The notes under the pieces are model-generated. The model was not told the origin of the DNA, ran no database searches, and was given only the letters and a program-made list of their open reading frames with translations. A DNA stretch of 64,000 bases from Komarekiella delphini-convector SJRDD-AB1 (GTDB lineage: Bacteria > Cyanobacteriota > Cyanobacteriia > Cyanobacteriales > Nostocaceae): positions 107,006-171,005 of the forward strand of contig NZ_VJXY01000013.1 of NCBI RefSeq assembly GCF_014831675.1, written 5' to 3'. The translations under genes were made by a program, and so were the position numbers. Below are positions 56,178 to 64,000 of this stretch, one piece after another. Within the stretch, counting starts at the first letter, position 1; each line of letters begins with the position of its first letter.

Positions 56178-56188
56178 CATGCCAAAAT

Positions 56189-56728
56189 CTAGAATCTATC
56201 TGTTTCTTGAGGTGAGCCAACTGCCCCTGGTTGAGCCGTAAAGAAGTTTTGAGCAGCTTCATTCTGATATATACACCTAATATCAGGTTTGTCACTGTCT
56301 AAGTTACCTGTAAAGCCAAAGGTATTCAGTCGATTTTTGCAATCTCTTACCTGCTCAGATGTAACCAGCTTGCGTTGTTCTAAAAGTGCCCAGTTATTTT
56401 GTCGAATGACGCATCCAGGACGCATACTAGGCTGAGCAACATAGACATTGAAGGGGTTGAGAGTGACAAACAGTCTAGCGTCCATCACCATAGCGCTGGC
56501 TCCATACTGTACGCAAATTTCAGGGTTAGGTGCTTTGGTATCAATGAATTCACGGGAAGCCACATTTGATGGAGCCAATGTGGTTGTAGAACTAAAAGCA
56601 ATGCCAATTCCAATTCCCAAAATCAACACCCCTCCCAAAATTGCGATGGTGGTGAAGTTGAACAGAGGGGATTGGAAAGCAGAGGGTTTAGAAGTAGTAG
56701 CCTGTCTACCAGTAGATTTACGTCTCAT
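56189..56728 (-). CDS. DUF3172 family protein
   Basis: The 179-residue protein has an N-terminal Ser/Thr/Arg-rich cytoplasmic tail, one membrane segment (TIAILGGVLILGIGIGIAF, about residues 27-45), and a periplasmic or luminal domain with conserved cysteines (PEICVQYGASAMVMDARLF, PGCVIRQNNW, RDCKNRLN, RCIYQNEAAQ). I recognise it as DUF3172, a cyanobacterial family of unknown role. Length is normal for it. Confidence 0.82.
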   Translation of the reverse strand: MRRKSTGRQATTSKPSAFQSPLFNFTTIAILGGVLILGIGIGIAFSSTTTLAPSNVASREFIDTKAPNPEICVQYGASAMVMDARLFVTLNPFNVYVAQPSMRPGCVIRQNNWALLEQRKLVTSEQVRDCKNRLNTFGFTGNLDSDKPDIRCIYQNEAAQNFFTAQPGAVGSPQETDRF

Positions 56729-57134
56729 TATTGCTTAATCACCTTCACGCCGATTGGGCTGGGAGTGGTCTAAACTTCTCTCCCTCTTTCAGTATGCCGA
56801 GTCTTGACTGTAATTGCCTGCAACTTTACGTGCAATTTTCTTATTAAATGACAAAAATAGCAAATAAGTTTAGATGTCTGGGCAGAATTTCAACCTTTAC
56901 GGTTTTTTTTAATTAAAAGATTCATAAGTTCTTAATTATATCATATTTTTTATCGGTTTCAGATAACTAGGATTGTATTTGCCAAGATAATACTATCAAA
57001 ATGCATAGATTATCTAATTTTAGCTTTTTTAAATTTTAGTTTTTCAGATTTACAGATTTTAGTTACTTTTGGTAATTAATACACCAAAAAATGTAAATTA
57101 ATAATTGATAAAATTTTTGATAAGTAACTAGAAA
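56729..57134. other. 406-bp AT-rich gap
   Basis: Spacer between divergent genes. No ORF, RNA gene or hairpin terminator that I can support; both promoters are presumably here. Confidence 0.4.
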
Positions 57135-57962
57135 GTGACATTTCCCAAAGCATTACTCTCAAGCAAGAGGTTTAAAGCTTCTCAATTTCAAATCCTCATA
57201 GCAGATAGTTTGACTATTTTTTGGGGAGATTGGCTTGATTTACGTGTAAGAATAGTACAAGTTGCTGCATCAGGCTTAATATCTCCACTTATATACATTT
57301 TAGCTTTTGGATTGGGTTTGGGTAGTTCAATCAAACCAGACTCAGGAATCAGTGGTAACTATGACAACTATTTAGAATTCATATTACCGGGGATGGTAGC
57401 GCTGTCGTCGATGACCATTAGCTTTGGTGGGACAACATTTTCGATTTGCGGGGACAGAATCTTTACCAAAACCTTTGAGGAGTTGTTACTAGCCCCCATA
57501 CATCCGTTAGCGTTGCACATCGGTAAAATGCTAGCAGGGATAGTGCGGGGGTTGATGACTTCTGGTTCAGTGATTTTAGTAGCAGTGCTGTTAACCGGAA
57601 ACTGGAATTTTCTCAACCCACTATTTCTACTGTTGGTAGTACTGAATTGTGCTGTATTTGCAGGGTTGGGGGTGATTGTCGGGTTGAGTGTGCGATCGCT
57701 AGAATCAGTAGGACTCTACAACAACTTTGTGATCATCCCCATGTCTTTTTTAGGGGCTACTTTCTTTGATCCTGGAACATTACCAGTTGCCCTGAAAGCC
57801 GTTGTTTACCTGTTACCGTTGACTTATACCAGCATCGGATTGCGTGCAGCGGCTCATTTGCCATTATCTCAGTTTCCTTGGTACAGCGTGCCGATTTTGC
57901 TAGTGATAGCGATCGCCCTTTCTCTGTGGGGTGGTTATAAATTTGCTCATCAACAAGATTAA
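57135..57962 (+). CDS. ABC-2 type transporter permease
   Basis: This 275-residue permease has six hydrophobic helices. The ABC-2 features are FIL PGMVALSSMTISFGG-like (EFILPGMVALSSMTISFGGT, about residues 76-95), RIFTKTFEELLLAPIHPLAL with the coupling-helix E-x3-P region, and SFLGATFFDPGTLPVAL before the last helices. It starts with GTG at 57135. Its ATPase is not beside it. A drug, polysaccharide or lipid export role is possible; the substrate is not predictable. Confidence 0.85.
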   Translation: MTFPKALLSSKRFKASQFQILIADSLTIFWGDWLDLRVRIVQVAASGLISPLIYILAFGLGLGSSIKPDSGISGNYDNYLEFILPGMVALSSMTISFGGTTFSICGDRIFTKTFEELLLAPIHPLALHIGKMLAGIVRGLMTSGSVILVAVLLTGNWNFLNPLFLLLVVLNCAVFAGLGVIVGLSVRSLESVGLYNNFVIIPMSFLGATFFDPGTLPVALKAVVYLLPLTYTSIGLRAAAHLPLSQFPWYSVPILLVIAIALSLWGGYKFAHQQD

Positions 57963-57989
57963 TATCTTCGCTTTATAGTTCGAGAGTTT

Positions 57990-58466
57990 ATGCTGATCCG
58001 CCCTGCTACACCAGCTGATGTCCCCGCAGTTTTACCAATGGTTGCTAAGATTTGTGCTTTGCATAAGTCCTGGGATTCTGCCAAGTATGGTTTTTTACCA
58101 CATCCAGAACAGCATTATGAACAATGGTTAAGGCGGTTGGCAAATAACGAGCGTAGCGTATTTTTAGTATCTGAGGATCAAAGCCAACTGGTAGCATTTC
58201 TAGTAGCAACAGTAGAACGAGAAATACCAATTTACCGTTTACAGGAATTTGCTTTTATTCACGATCTCTGGGTTGAGCCAGAATATCGCCAAAACGGACT
58301 TGCAAGACAAATGGTGACACTAAGTGTTGAACGCTTTCATCAAATGGGTGTTAACCAAATTCGGCTAGATACAGCAGCAGTCAATGAAGCTGCACGCCGA
58401 TTGTTTGCATCCTGTGGTTTTCGCGCTAGCACTATTGAAATGCTGATTGAAGTCATTAGTCATTAG
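57990..58466 (+). CDS. GNAT family N-acetyltransferase
   Basis: This 158-residue acetyltransferase has the N-terminal IRPATPADVPAVLPMVAKIC segment and the acetyl-CoA motif A LWVEPEYRQNGLARQMVTLS (about residues 94-113), with the RxxGxA pattern here QNGLAR. The C-terminal LDTAAVNEAARRLFASCGFR is motif B. The last residues (EVISH) are made by an AGTCATT heptamer. Substrate unknown. It follows the permease by 27 bp and converges with ndhN. Confidence 0.88.
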   Translation: MLIRPATPADVPAVLPMVAKICALHKSWDSAKYGFLPHPEQHYEQWLRRLANNERSVFLVSEDQSQLVAFLVATVEREIPIYRLQEFAFIHDLWVEPEYRQNGLARQMVTLSVERFHQMGVNQIRLDTAAVNEAARRLFASCGFRASTIEMLIEVISH

Positions 58467-58500
58467 TGATCACTAAATGACTAACGACTAATGACAAAGG
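58457..58500. terminator. Bidirectional heptamer hairpin between GNAT and ndhN
   Basis: TTAGTCATTAGTGA (58457-58470) is complementary to TCACTAAATGACTAA (58471-58485) with one bulged base, and the left arm includes the GNAT stop codon. More AATGACAA units follow. Confidence 0.6.
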
Positions 58501-58501
58501 A

Positions 58502-58978
58502 CTAACTAGCCAACAGCGTTTTTTCTAAAGGCGTCCAACGGAAGTAGCGATCGCCACCCCTCTCAATGACTACTTTTACTCGTGGTTCCAAACTAGGTAA
58601 AGTTACTAAAAACTCAAGTTCCTGATTGGAAAGAATATGTCCTTCAATAATCCATAAAACCAGCCCCTTTGATTTTGGTGGTAACTGCTCTAAGTGAGAA
58701 TTGATAATTGGTGGCGCATAATATACAGCACCCACCGCTGCACCACTACCAGTGCTTTTTTTACCAAGATGAGGAGGTCTGACTCCATGAACTCTTGTGA
58801 GATATGCAGCCACATCCCCCAGTCCCCTAGCAGTAATGTGGAGGGTATTATAGCCGGCTGCACGCAGTCGGCGTTGATAACGTCCCTCGTAACCTCCTTC
58901 TAGAGGTACGTACACACCAAGAGCGCCAAATTTTTCCAGGTCGCGGATCAAAGCGTTACCAGTGGTAATCAATGCCAT
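58502..58978 (-). CDS. ndhN: NAD(P)H-quinone oxidoreductase subunit N
   Basis: NdhN is a cyanobacterial/plastid-specific hydrophilic subunit of NDH-1, at the membrane-facing arm. The 158-residue protein matches my memory of the family: ALITTGNALIRDLEKFGALG, YQRRLRAAGYNTLHITARGL, YYAPPIINSHLEQLPPKSKG, and the end VIERGGDRYFRWTPLEK. Length is typical. It is divergent from the ribosomal operon, with a 1.1-kb gap. Confidence 0.93.
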   Translation of the reverse strand: MALITTGNALIRDLEKFGALGVYVPLEGGYEGRYQRRLRAAGYNTLHITARGLGDVAAYLTRVHGVRPPHLGKKSTGSGAAVGAVYYAPPIINSHLEQLPPKSKGLVLWIIEGHILSNQELEFLVTLPSLEPRVKVVIERGGDRYFRWTPLEKTLLAS

Positions 58979-60077
58979 AGATTTTCGTCTTATCCCACTC
59001 AGATATCTCTATTATTTACCGTGAACCGCGAGATTGAGTTCAACAATAACTTATGAACTAGATTTGGTTCACTTGATGAGGCTAATAGGATTTTAAGTTT
59101 TGAATTCTCTGTTCTGTATTGAACACACTTTCTACTTTTAGCTGGAAAGAGAAATATTACTCAAAATTCAGTACTCGGTCTTTTGATTCACAATTCCCCG
59201 CGTCAGCCCTACAATGTTGCGTGAGTTGCTAGATAAATCATCGGCGCTTTCGGAAGCATCTGTGATGATTGCAGACTTTGTTGCTTGATTTGCTGCGATC
59301 GCCTCAACCTTTAGGTTAACCATTTCGCCTCTTACCCTTGGTATATCAGCAAAGAGAGGGATTTAGTCGAATCCCTAGACAAAAATAAATAATTAATATA
59401 TATTATTAGATTGTGACCAAACGTGGAAATTAAGCTGCTTTTGTCGCAACTGTTTGAGTAAGTTCAAGCATTAAACATTAATGCCTCAATTCTAAATTGG
59501 ATAAGCTGACTCAAATTGGTTAAAACACTGGTAGGCTAGATATGCCGCACAGTCAATCATAAGCTCGTGGCTTAGAATCGAAACTAGCCATGAGGTAAAA
59601 GCTACATTCACTCCTGTAGCCCCTGAAAAACTAGGCAAAACCTTAAGCTATTGTTTAAGGTATGTAGTGAAGTAGAAGCTGAGCAGTAATGTTGGTTTCA
59701 TCGCTTTGCATCAGTCTCAGTTAACGGATACTGAGCGGAAAATAACCGCTTAAGTCCAACTACAACCAGGAAGTGCCAGAGCAATTGCTTGGACAAAAGC
59801 ATTGCTGCACACAGCTTGAAGCTGTAGCGCCTTGCATCATTCCAGAAGATACTCCTTCCTAATGGGAAGAAGATTGTGGCTGTTCTAGTGAGCCAGTGAG
59901 TGAAAGTAAGCGATTCACCAAACAGTATGGACACAGTTTGGTGCGTCCTGAGAAATTTGGTTCGGCCTCAGCTGCGCCAAATTTTGGAGGCCTCTCCACC
60001 CAAGACCAATGTTGACAATCACGTGTCCTCTAAAGTCCAATTCCAAAGTCAGCAAGTAGAAAGGAGAACCAGTCACA
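58979..60077. other. 1.1-kb gap upstream of the ribosomal protein operon
   Basis: Unusually long for this position. It holds a possible 51-residue ORF on the minus strand (59168-59323, listed), HIP1 at 59296-59303, and the perfect palindrome ACAGCTTGAAGCTGT near 59810. Around 59530-59660 a 41-codon start-less frame (SWLRIETSHEVKATFTPV) looks protein-like but has no name I can give. The promoter and leader of rplC lie at the right. No RNA gene recognised. Confidence 0.45.
59168..59323 (-). CDS. Possible small protein, 51 residues
   Basis: On the minus strand, ATG at 59323 follows AGAGG five bases upstream, a good Shine-Dalgarno. The product MVNLKVEAIAANQATKSAII then TDASESADDLSSNSRN is hydrophilic, Ala/Ser-rich and likely helical. 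The frame is open 13 codons further upstream, so it could equally be the tail of a lost gene. I know no family. Confidence 0.35.
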   Translation of the reverse strand: MVNLKVEAIAANQATKSAIITDASESADDLSSNSRNIVGLTRGIVNQKTEY

Positions 60078-60713
60078 GTGTCAGTAGGTATTCTCGGCAC
60101 CAAGCTGGGTATGACCCAAATATTTGACGCGGCAGGAGTAGCTATTCCCGTCACCGTTATCCAAGCAGGGCCATGCACAGTTACACAAGTTAAAACTAAA
60201 CAAACCGACGGTTACGCTGCTATCCAAGTCGGCTATGGTGATGTTAAACCAAAAGCTCTAAACAGACCACTGTTGGGTCACTTGGCTAAATCATCTGCTC
60301 CAGCATTGCGTCATTTAAATGAGTATCACACCGATACTTCTGGTGATTATGCTTTAGGTCAGCAGATTAAAGCAGATATTTTTAGTGAAGGTCAAATAGT
60401 CGATGTAATCGGTACAAGTATCGGCCGTGGTTTTGCGGGGAACCAGAAGCGCAACAACTTTGGTCGTGGGCCAATGTCACATGGTTCCAAAAACCATAGA
60501 GCGCCAGGTTCTATTGGTGCTGGTACAACACCAGGTCGTGTCTATCCAGGTAAGCGGATGGCAGGGCGTTTAGGCGGTAAACGTATCACAATCCGCAAGC
60601 TGACTGTAGTTAAAGTAGACGCGGAACGCAACTTATTACTAATTAAAGGAGCTATTCCTGGTAAACCAGGGGCATTAGTGAACGTTATACCTGCAAAAAA
60701 AGTTGGTAAGTAG
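60078..60713 (+). CDS. rplC: 50S ribosomal protein L3
   Basis: This is the first gene of the S10-type ribosomal operon; L3 nucleates 23S rRNA folding. The 211-residue protein begins [20 protein letters not shown] and has [20 protein letters not shown] and [20 protein letters not shown]. Start GTG at 60078 with AAAGGAGAA upstream. rpsJ (S10), which often precedes rplC elsewhere, is absent here, as is usual in cyanobacteria. Confidence 0.97.
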   Translation: MSVGILGTKLGMTQIFDAAGVAIPVTVIQAGPCTVTQVKTKQTDGYAAIQVGYGDVKPKALNRPLLGHLAKSSAPALRHLNEYHTDTSGDYALGQQIKADIFSEGQIVDVIGTSIGRGFAGNQKRNNFGRGPMSHGSKNHRAPGSIGAGTTPGRVYPGKRMAGRLGGKRITIRKLTVVKVDAERNLLLIKGAIPGKPGALVNVIPAKKVGK

Positions 60714-60789
60714 TCAAGAGTCAAGAGTCAGTAGTCATTGGACTATGGACTATGGACTAATGACAAATGACAAAGGACAAATAAGGAAA
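60714..60789. repeat. Heptamer repeats between rplC and rplD
   Basis: GTCAAGA, GGACTAT and ATGACAA units fill the 76-bp spacer and make a false N-terminal extension in frame with rplD. Confidence 0.75.
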
Positions 60790-61422
60790 ATGGTTGAAAG
60801 TGTAGTTAAAAATTGGCAAGGGGAACAAGTCGGAGAAAAGACCTTCGAGTTGCGAGTTGCTAAAGAGGAAACAGCAGCGCATATTGTGCATAGAGCCTTG
60901 GTACGACAATTGACCAATTCTCGCCAAGGAACTGCCAGTACAAAAACTCGTTCCGAAGTTAGAGGTGGTGGTCGCAAACCTTGGCGGCAAAAAGGTACTG
61001 GTCGTGCTCGTGCAGGTTCTATTCGTTCACCACTATGGCGTGGTGGTGGTGTGATATTTGGGCCAAAGCCCAGAGACTTCAATCTGAAGTTAAACCGCAA
61101 AGAACGGCGTTTGGCACTGCGAACAGCGCTGGTCAGTCGTATTAACGATTTGATTGTAGTAGAAGAATTTGGCAACGAGCTATCTCGTCCAAAAACCAAA
61201 GAATTAGTGGCAGCACTTGCTCGTTGGGGAGCAGCACCAGAAACTAAGACACTGTTAATTTTGTCCGAGTTTCCTGAAAACGTATATTTGTCAGCCCGCA
61301 ATATAGAAAATTTAAAGCTAATTGCCGCTGACCAGCTAAATGTTTACGATTTGCTGCACGCTGACAAGATTGTAGTAACGGCATCAGCTATAGAAAAAAT
61401 TCAGGAGGTCTACAGTGCCTAG
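60790..61422 (+). CDS. rplD: 50S ribosomal protein L4
   Basis: L4 binds 23S rRNA and lines the peptide exit tunnel. The 210-residue protein starts [20 protein letters not shown] and has the tunnel loop [20 protein letters not shown] (about residues 60-79) and [21 protein letters not shown] at 60790 is the true start; the frame upstream to 60703 is heptamer repeat. The stop overlaps the rplW start by 8 bp. Confidence 0.97.
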   Translation: MVESVVKNWQGEQVGEKTFELRVAKEETAAHIVHRALVRQLTNSRQGTASTKTRSEVRGGGRKPWRQKGTGRARAGSIRSPLWRGGGVIFGPKPRDFNLKLNRKERRLALRTALVSRINDLIVVEEFGNELSRPKTKELVAALARWGAAPETKTLLILSEFPENVYLSARNIENLKLIAADQLNVYDLLHADKIVVTASAIEKIQEVYSA

Positions 61423-61729
61423 CTTTGACCCCCGCGATCTTGCCGACTTAGTGCGTCGCCCAATTGTCACAGAAAAGGCGACCATGCTGATGGAGCAGAA
61501 TAAATACACTTTTGAAGTAATTCCAAAGGCAACTAAGCCAGAAATCAAAGCTGCGATCGAAGACTTGTTTCAAGTCAAGGTTGTACAAGTTAATACTACG
61601 TTACCACCGCGCAAAAAACGGCGTGTTGGCAGATTTATTGGTTATAAGCCCCAATATAAGCGAGCCATAGTTACTATTGCTCCTGGGGACGAAGACAAGA
61701 TTAGACAAGTTCTATTCCCAGATGTTTAA
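61415..61729 (+). CDS. rplW: 50S ribosomal protein L23
   Basis: L23 sits at the tunnel exit and docks trigger factor and SRP. The 104-residue protein reads [40 protein letters not shown], and [20 protein letters not shown]. Its GTG start at 61415 lies inside the end of rplD with CAGGAGG seven bases upstream, so translation is coupled. Confidence 0.96.
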   Translation: MPSFDPRDLADLVRRPIVTEKATMLMEQNKYTFEVIPKATKPEIKAAIEDLFQVKVVQVNTTLPPRKKRRVGRFIGYKPQYKRAIVTIAPGDEDKIRQVLFPDV

Positions 61730-61829
61730 AAAGTGATGAGTTACCAATGAGTTACTAGACTCAAAACTCAGCACTCAAAACCACTTGCGTTAACAGGATG
61801 TCTTTGACAAGCCGCCCGCTCTTTGAGAA

Positions 61830-61897
61830 TCGGCTTTGCGTTTACCGAGCGTCTATGCCGGGAATCGGCGCACCCTGCGGGACTTGTTACAGACTTT
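61830..61897. repeat. Palindromic mosaic repeat between rplW and rplB
   Basis: GCACCCTGCGGGA through TACAGACTTT (61870-61897) matches 27176-27204 with one gap and one substitution. It lies in frame with rplB and creates a false extension of 47 codons ([11 protein letters not shown]), just as its relative does to the cyclase. Confidence 0.75.
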
Positions 61898-61976
61898 TTT
61901 CTACAACGCGGTGGTTCCTCAGCACGAGCTAGACCCCGCTACGCTAAAAGCACTAAGCACTCAGCACTTTAAAGAT

Positions 61977-62840
61977 ATGGGTACTCGTTCCTATCGCCCT
62001 TATACCCCCAGCACTCGCCAAGTTACTATCTCCGACTTTGCGGAAATTACCAAAACCGAGCCTGAGAAATCGCTAACGACATCGGTACATCGTGCCAAAG
62101 GTCGGAATAATCAAGGACGGATTACTAGCCGTCGCCGGGGTGGCGGACACAAACAGCTTTACCGCATCATTGACTTTAAAAGGGATAAACGTAATATTCC
62201 TGCCAAAGTCGCAGCTATTGAATATGATCCCAATCGTAATGCTCGCATTGCCCTTTTGTATTACCAAGATGGCGAGAAGCGTTACATTCTTCATCCCAAT
62301 GGGTTGAAAGTCGGAACAACAGTTATTGCTGGGTCTGAAGCTCCCTTTGAAGATGGTAACGCCTTACCTCTCTCAAACATTCCCTTGGGTACAAGTGTTC
62401 ACAACGTGGAATTGACTCCTGGTAAAGGTGGTCAAATCGTCCGTTCTGCTGGCGCTAGCGCTCAAGTAGTCGCAAAAGAAGGTAACTATGTAACTCTTAA
62501 GTTGCCGTCGGGAGAAGTCCGCTTGATTCGACGTGAGTGCTACGCCACGATTGGACAAGTAGGCAACACTGATGCCAGAAACCTGAGTGCAGGTAAAGCA
62601 GGGCGAAATCGCTGGAAAGGTCGCCGTCCCAAGGTCAGAGGTAGCGTCATGAACCCAGTTGACCACCCTCACGGCGGTGGTGAAGGTAGAGCACCCATTG
62701 GTAGACCTGGCCCTGTAACACCTTGGGGTAAACCTACGTTGGGTGCAAAGACACGCAAACCTAAGAAACCCAGCAGCAAATTGATTGTGCGTCGCCGCCG
62801 TAAATCCTCTAAACGCGGTCGCGGTGGTCGTGAGTCTTAA
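61977..62840 (+). CDS. rplB: 50S ribosomal protein L2
   Basis: L2 is needed for subunit joining and peptidyl transfer. The 287-residue protein begins [20 protein letters not shown] and has [20 protein letters not shown], and the C-terminal [20 protein letters not shown] with the conserved His. The start at 61977 is chosen because the frame upstream to 61836 is inserted repeat sequence and the family begins near here. Confidence 0.97.
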   Translation: MGTRSYRPYTPSTRQVTISDFAEITKTEPEKSLTTSVHRAKGRNNQGRITSRRRGGGHKQLYRIIDFKRDKRNIPAKVAAIEYDPNRNARIALLYYQDGEKRYILHPNGLKVGTTVIAGSEAPFEDGNALPLSNIPLGTSVHNVELTPGKGGQIVRSAGASAQVVAKEGNYVTLKLPSGEVRLIRRECYATIGQVGNTDARNLSAGKAGRNRWKGRRPKVRGSVMNPVDHPHGGGEGRAPIGRPGPVTPWGKPTLGAKTRKPKKPSSKLIVRRRRKSSKRGRGGRES

Positions 62841-62957
62841 TAAGTTATGAGTAGCGAGTGCTGAGTGAAATTAAACAACTCAAAACTTAATACTCAAAAC
62901 TTCAGACTCAAAACTTAAAATTTAGAACTCAGAACTCATCACTCAGCACTTAAGATT
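62841..62957. repeat. ACTCAAA heptamer repeats between rplB and rpsS
   Basis: The 117-bp spacer is mostly ACTCAAA/CTCAAAACTT-type units with inverted ACTCAGCA at the right end, a larger gap than usual inside this operon. Confidence 0.75.
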
Positions 62958-63236
62958 ATGGGTCGTTCTCTAAAAAAAGGGCCTTTTGTGGCGGATCATC
63001 TGCTCAGCAAAATTGAAAAGCTGAATGCTAAAAACGAAAAGCAGGTTATTAAAACTTGGTCGAGAGCCTCGACAATTTTGCCTCTAATGGTGGGTCATAC
63101 CATCGCTGTTCACAACGGACGCCAACACGTTCCAGTGTTTGTCAGTGAGCAGATGGTGGGACACAAGTTGGGAGAATTTGCCCCAACACGCACCTATAGG
63201 GGTCATGGTAAAAGTGACAAAAAAGCAGGTAGGTAG
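62958..63236 (+). CDS. rpsS: 30S ribosomal protein S19
   Basis: S19 lies in the head of the 30S subunit with S13. The 92-residue protein is [20 protein letters not shown], with [20 protein letters not shown] and [20 protein letters not shown], complete and typical. Confidence 0.97.
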   Translation: MGRSLKKGPFVADHLLSKIEKLNAKNEKQVIKTWSRASTILPLMVGHTIAVHNGRQHVPVFVSEQMVGHKLGEFAPTRTYRGHGKSDKKAGR

Positions 63237-63343
63237 TCATTAGTCATTAGTCATTGGTCATTAGCTAAAGACAAATGACAAAGCGCAAAGTCTGAGCGCC
63301 GGCTTCCGGCGATTAAAACTTTGTAAGAAACGACGAATGATAA
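63237..63343. repeat. Heptamer repeats and an inverted palindromic module between rpsS and rplV
   Basis: AGTCATT units at 63236-63265 are followed by a 26-bp module at 63287-63312 (AAAGTCTGAGCGCCGG...CCGGCGA) that is the exact reverse complement of 8931-8956 in MITE 1. Confidence 0.85.
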
Positions 63344-63364
63344 ATGACAAAAATGGAGAAAATT

Positions 63365-63724
63365 ATGGCTACTGATACTACTGAAGTAAAAGCGATCGCC
63401 CGTTTTATACGCATTTCTCCTTATAAAGTGCGTCGTGTACTCGATCAAATTCGGGGGCGCTCATACCGTGAAGCGCTAATTATATTGGAATTTATGCCCT
63501 ATCGAGCTACTGAACCTATATTGAAGGTTCTTAGAAGCGCTGCCGCTAATGCTGAGCACAACGCTGGGCTAGATAGAACTGAGTTGATTATTACTCAGGC
63601 ATACGCTGATCAAGGGCCAGTTTTGAAACGCTTCCAACCTAGAGCGCAAGGTCGAGCTTACCAAATTCGCAAGCCGACGTGTCACATCACTGTAGCTGTT
63701 GCTGCTAATACCACTGCCCAATAA
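63365..63724 (+). CDS. rplV: 50S ribosomal protein L22
   Basis: L22 lines the exit tunnel with L4. The 119-residue protein starts [20 protein letters not shown] and has [20 protein letters not shown] and the loop [23 protein letters not shown] at 63365 follows GGAGAAAATT; the seven codons upstream from 63344 are probably not translated. Confidence 0.96.
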   Translation: MATDTTEVKAIARFIRISPYKVRRVLDQIRGRSYREALIILEFMPYRATEPILKVLRSAAANAEHNAGLDRTELIITQAYADQGPVLKRFQPRAQGRAYQIRKPTCHITVAVAANTTAQ

Positions 63725-63776
63725 GCACGCTTACACCAAAAATTGCGTAAAGTAAGAAATTTTAGAGGAAGCATTT

Positions 63777-64000
63777 GTGGGACAGAAGATTCATCCAGTT
63801 GGTTTTCGCCTGGGTATTACACAAGAGCATCAATCCCGTTGGTTTGCCGTTCCTGAACGCTATCCAGAACTTTTACAAGAAGACCACAAACTCCGTCAAT
63901 ACATAGAAAAAAAGCTGGGTAGACTTGCTCAAAACAACGCCGGGATTTCCGAAGTGCGGATTGAGCGCAAAGCTGACCAAATTGACTTAGAAGTACGTAC
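63777..64000 (+). CDS. rpsC: 30S ribosomal protein S3, N-terminal part (3' end outside window)
   Basis: GTG at 63777 follows AGAGGAAG and opens a frame running off the right end: [72 protein letters not shown]. This is S3, the next gene of the operon as expected after rplV. Confidence 0.95.
   Translation, partial: MGQKIHPVGFRLGITQEHQSRWFAVPERYPELLQEDHKLRQYIEKKLGRLAQNNAGISEVRIERKADQIDLEVR

Noticed and set aside
59530-59700. Possible IS200/IS605 or TnpB 3' remnant upstream of rplC
   Set aside because: The feeling of similarity could not be tied to any conserved TnpB motif; left as unassigned sequence.

Overview
The window is chromosomal DNA of a filamentous, heterocyst-type cyanobacterium, most likely Nostoc or a close relative. 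The evidence is: many GCGATCGC (HIP1) octamers in genes and spacers; short heptamer tandem repeats (GGGGACT, ATGACAA, AGTCATT types) in most intergenic gaps; cyanobacterial genes (ndhD, ndhN, sqdB/sqdX, ycf35/ycf46, GAF-adenylate cyclase, DUF3153 and DUF3172 proteins); and an Omp85-lpxC-fabZ-lpxA-lpxB cluster.

Layout. 1-8.4 kb holds housekeeping genes: a partial DUF3153 lipoprotein-type gene, pdxH, an AI-2E-type permease, scpA, an NDP-sugar pyrophosphorylase, speA, ndk and a TerC protein. 8.6-14.6 kb is accessory: a 338-bp MITE, a small secreted protein, a first ndhD, a decayed RTX (calcium-binding repeat) gene fragment, a second 179-bp MITE of the same family, and a coiled-coil gene built of three 219-bp repeats and broken by one in-frame TAA. 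14.8-18.1 kb holds thrB, a coiled-coil protein and a second ndhD. 18.4-20.7 kb is a run of broken genes: a frameshifted SDR, a doubly broken Uma2 nuclease and a truncated DNA methyltransferase. 20.8-27 kb carries ycf35 with ycf46, a small RHH/zinc-ribbon protein, a lipoprotein, and sqdB plus sqdX for sulfolipid synthesis. 27-30.2 kb is a large GAF-GAF-PAS adenylate cyclase. 31-38.7 kb holds purC and the outer-membrane/lipid A cluster. 38.8-44.6 kb is accessory: an orphan C5 methyltransferase, a Tat-exported aldo/keto reductase, a HicB-like/antitoxin/PIN trio, and two paralogous proteins with a shared ~95-residue domain, one of them fused to membrane helices and a pilin-like tail. 44.6-49.8 kb holds endonuclease V, an FHA/zinc-ribbon protein, an FHA-FAD oxidoreductase fusion, a CPBP protease and an SGNH hydrolase. 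50.7-54.5 kb holds two CPA2 antiporters, one with a stress-protein tail. 55-59 kb holds an AMIN protein, a DUF3172 protein, an ABC-2 permease, a GNAT and ndhN. 60-64 kb is the start of the ribosomal protein operon (rplC, rplD, rplW, rplB, rpsS, rplV, rpsC).

The main novelty is mobile-repeat biology. Two MITEs share terminal inverted repeats, and each has an exact but different 8-bp target duplication. A mosaic family of palindromic modules recurs at 8.7, 27.1, 36.4, 61.8 and 63.3 kb and has created false N-terminal extensions on the cyclase and rplB. Heptamer repeats supply a start codon, a C-terminus and intergenic hairpins. Two protein architectures also deserve follow-up: the FHA-oxidoreductase next to an FHA-zinc ribbon protein, and the repeat-domain/polytopic membrane/pilin-like fusion. 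I saw no rRNA, tRNA, CRISPR array or replication origin. Family names come from memory of conserved motifs and were not checked by database search.
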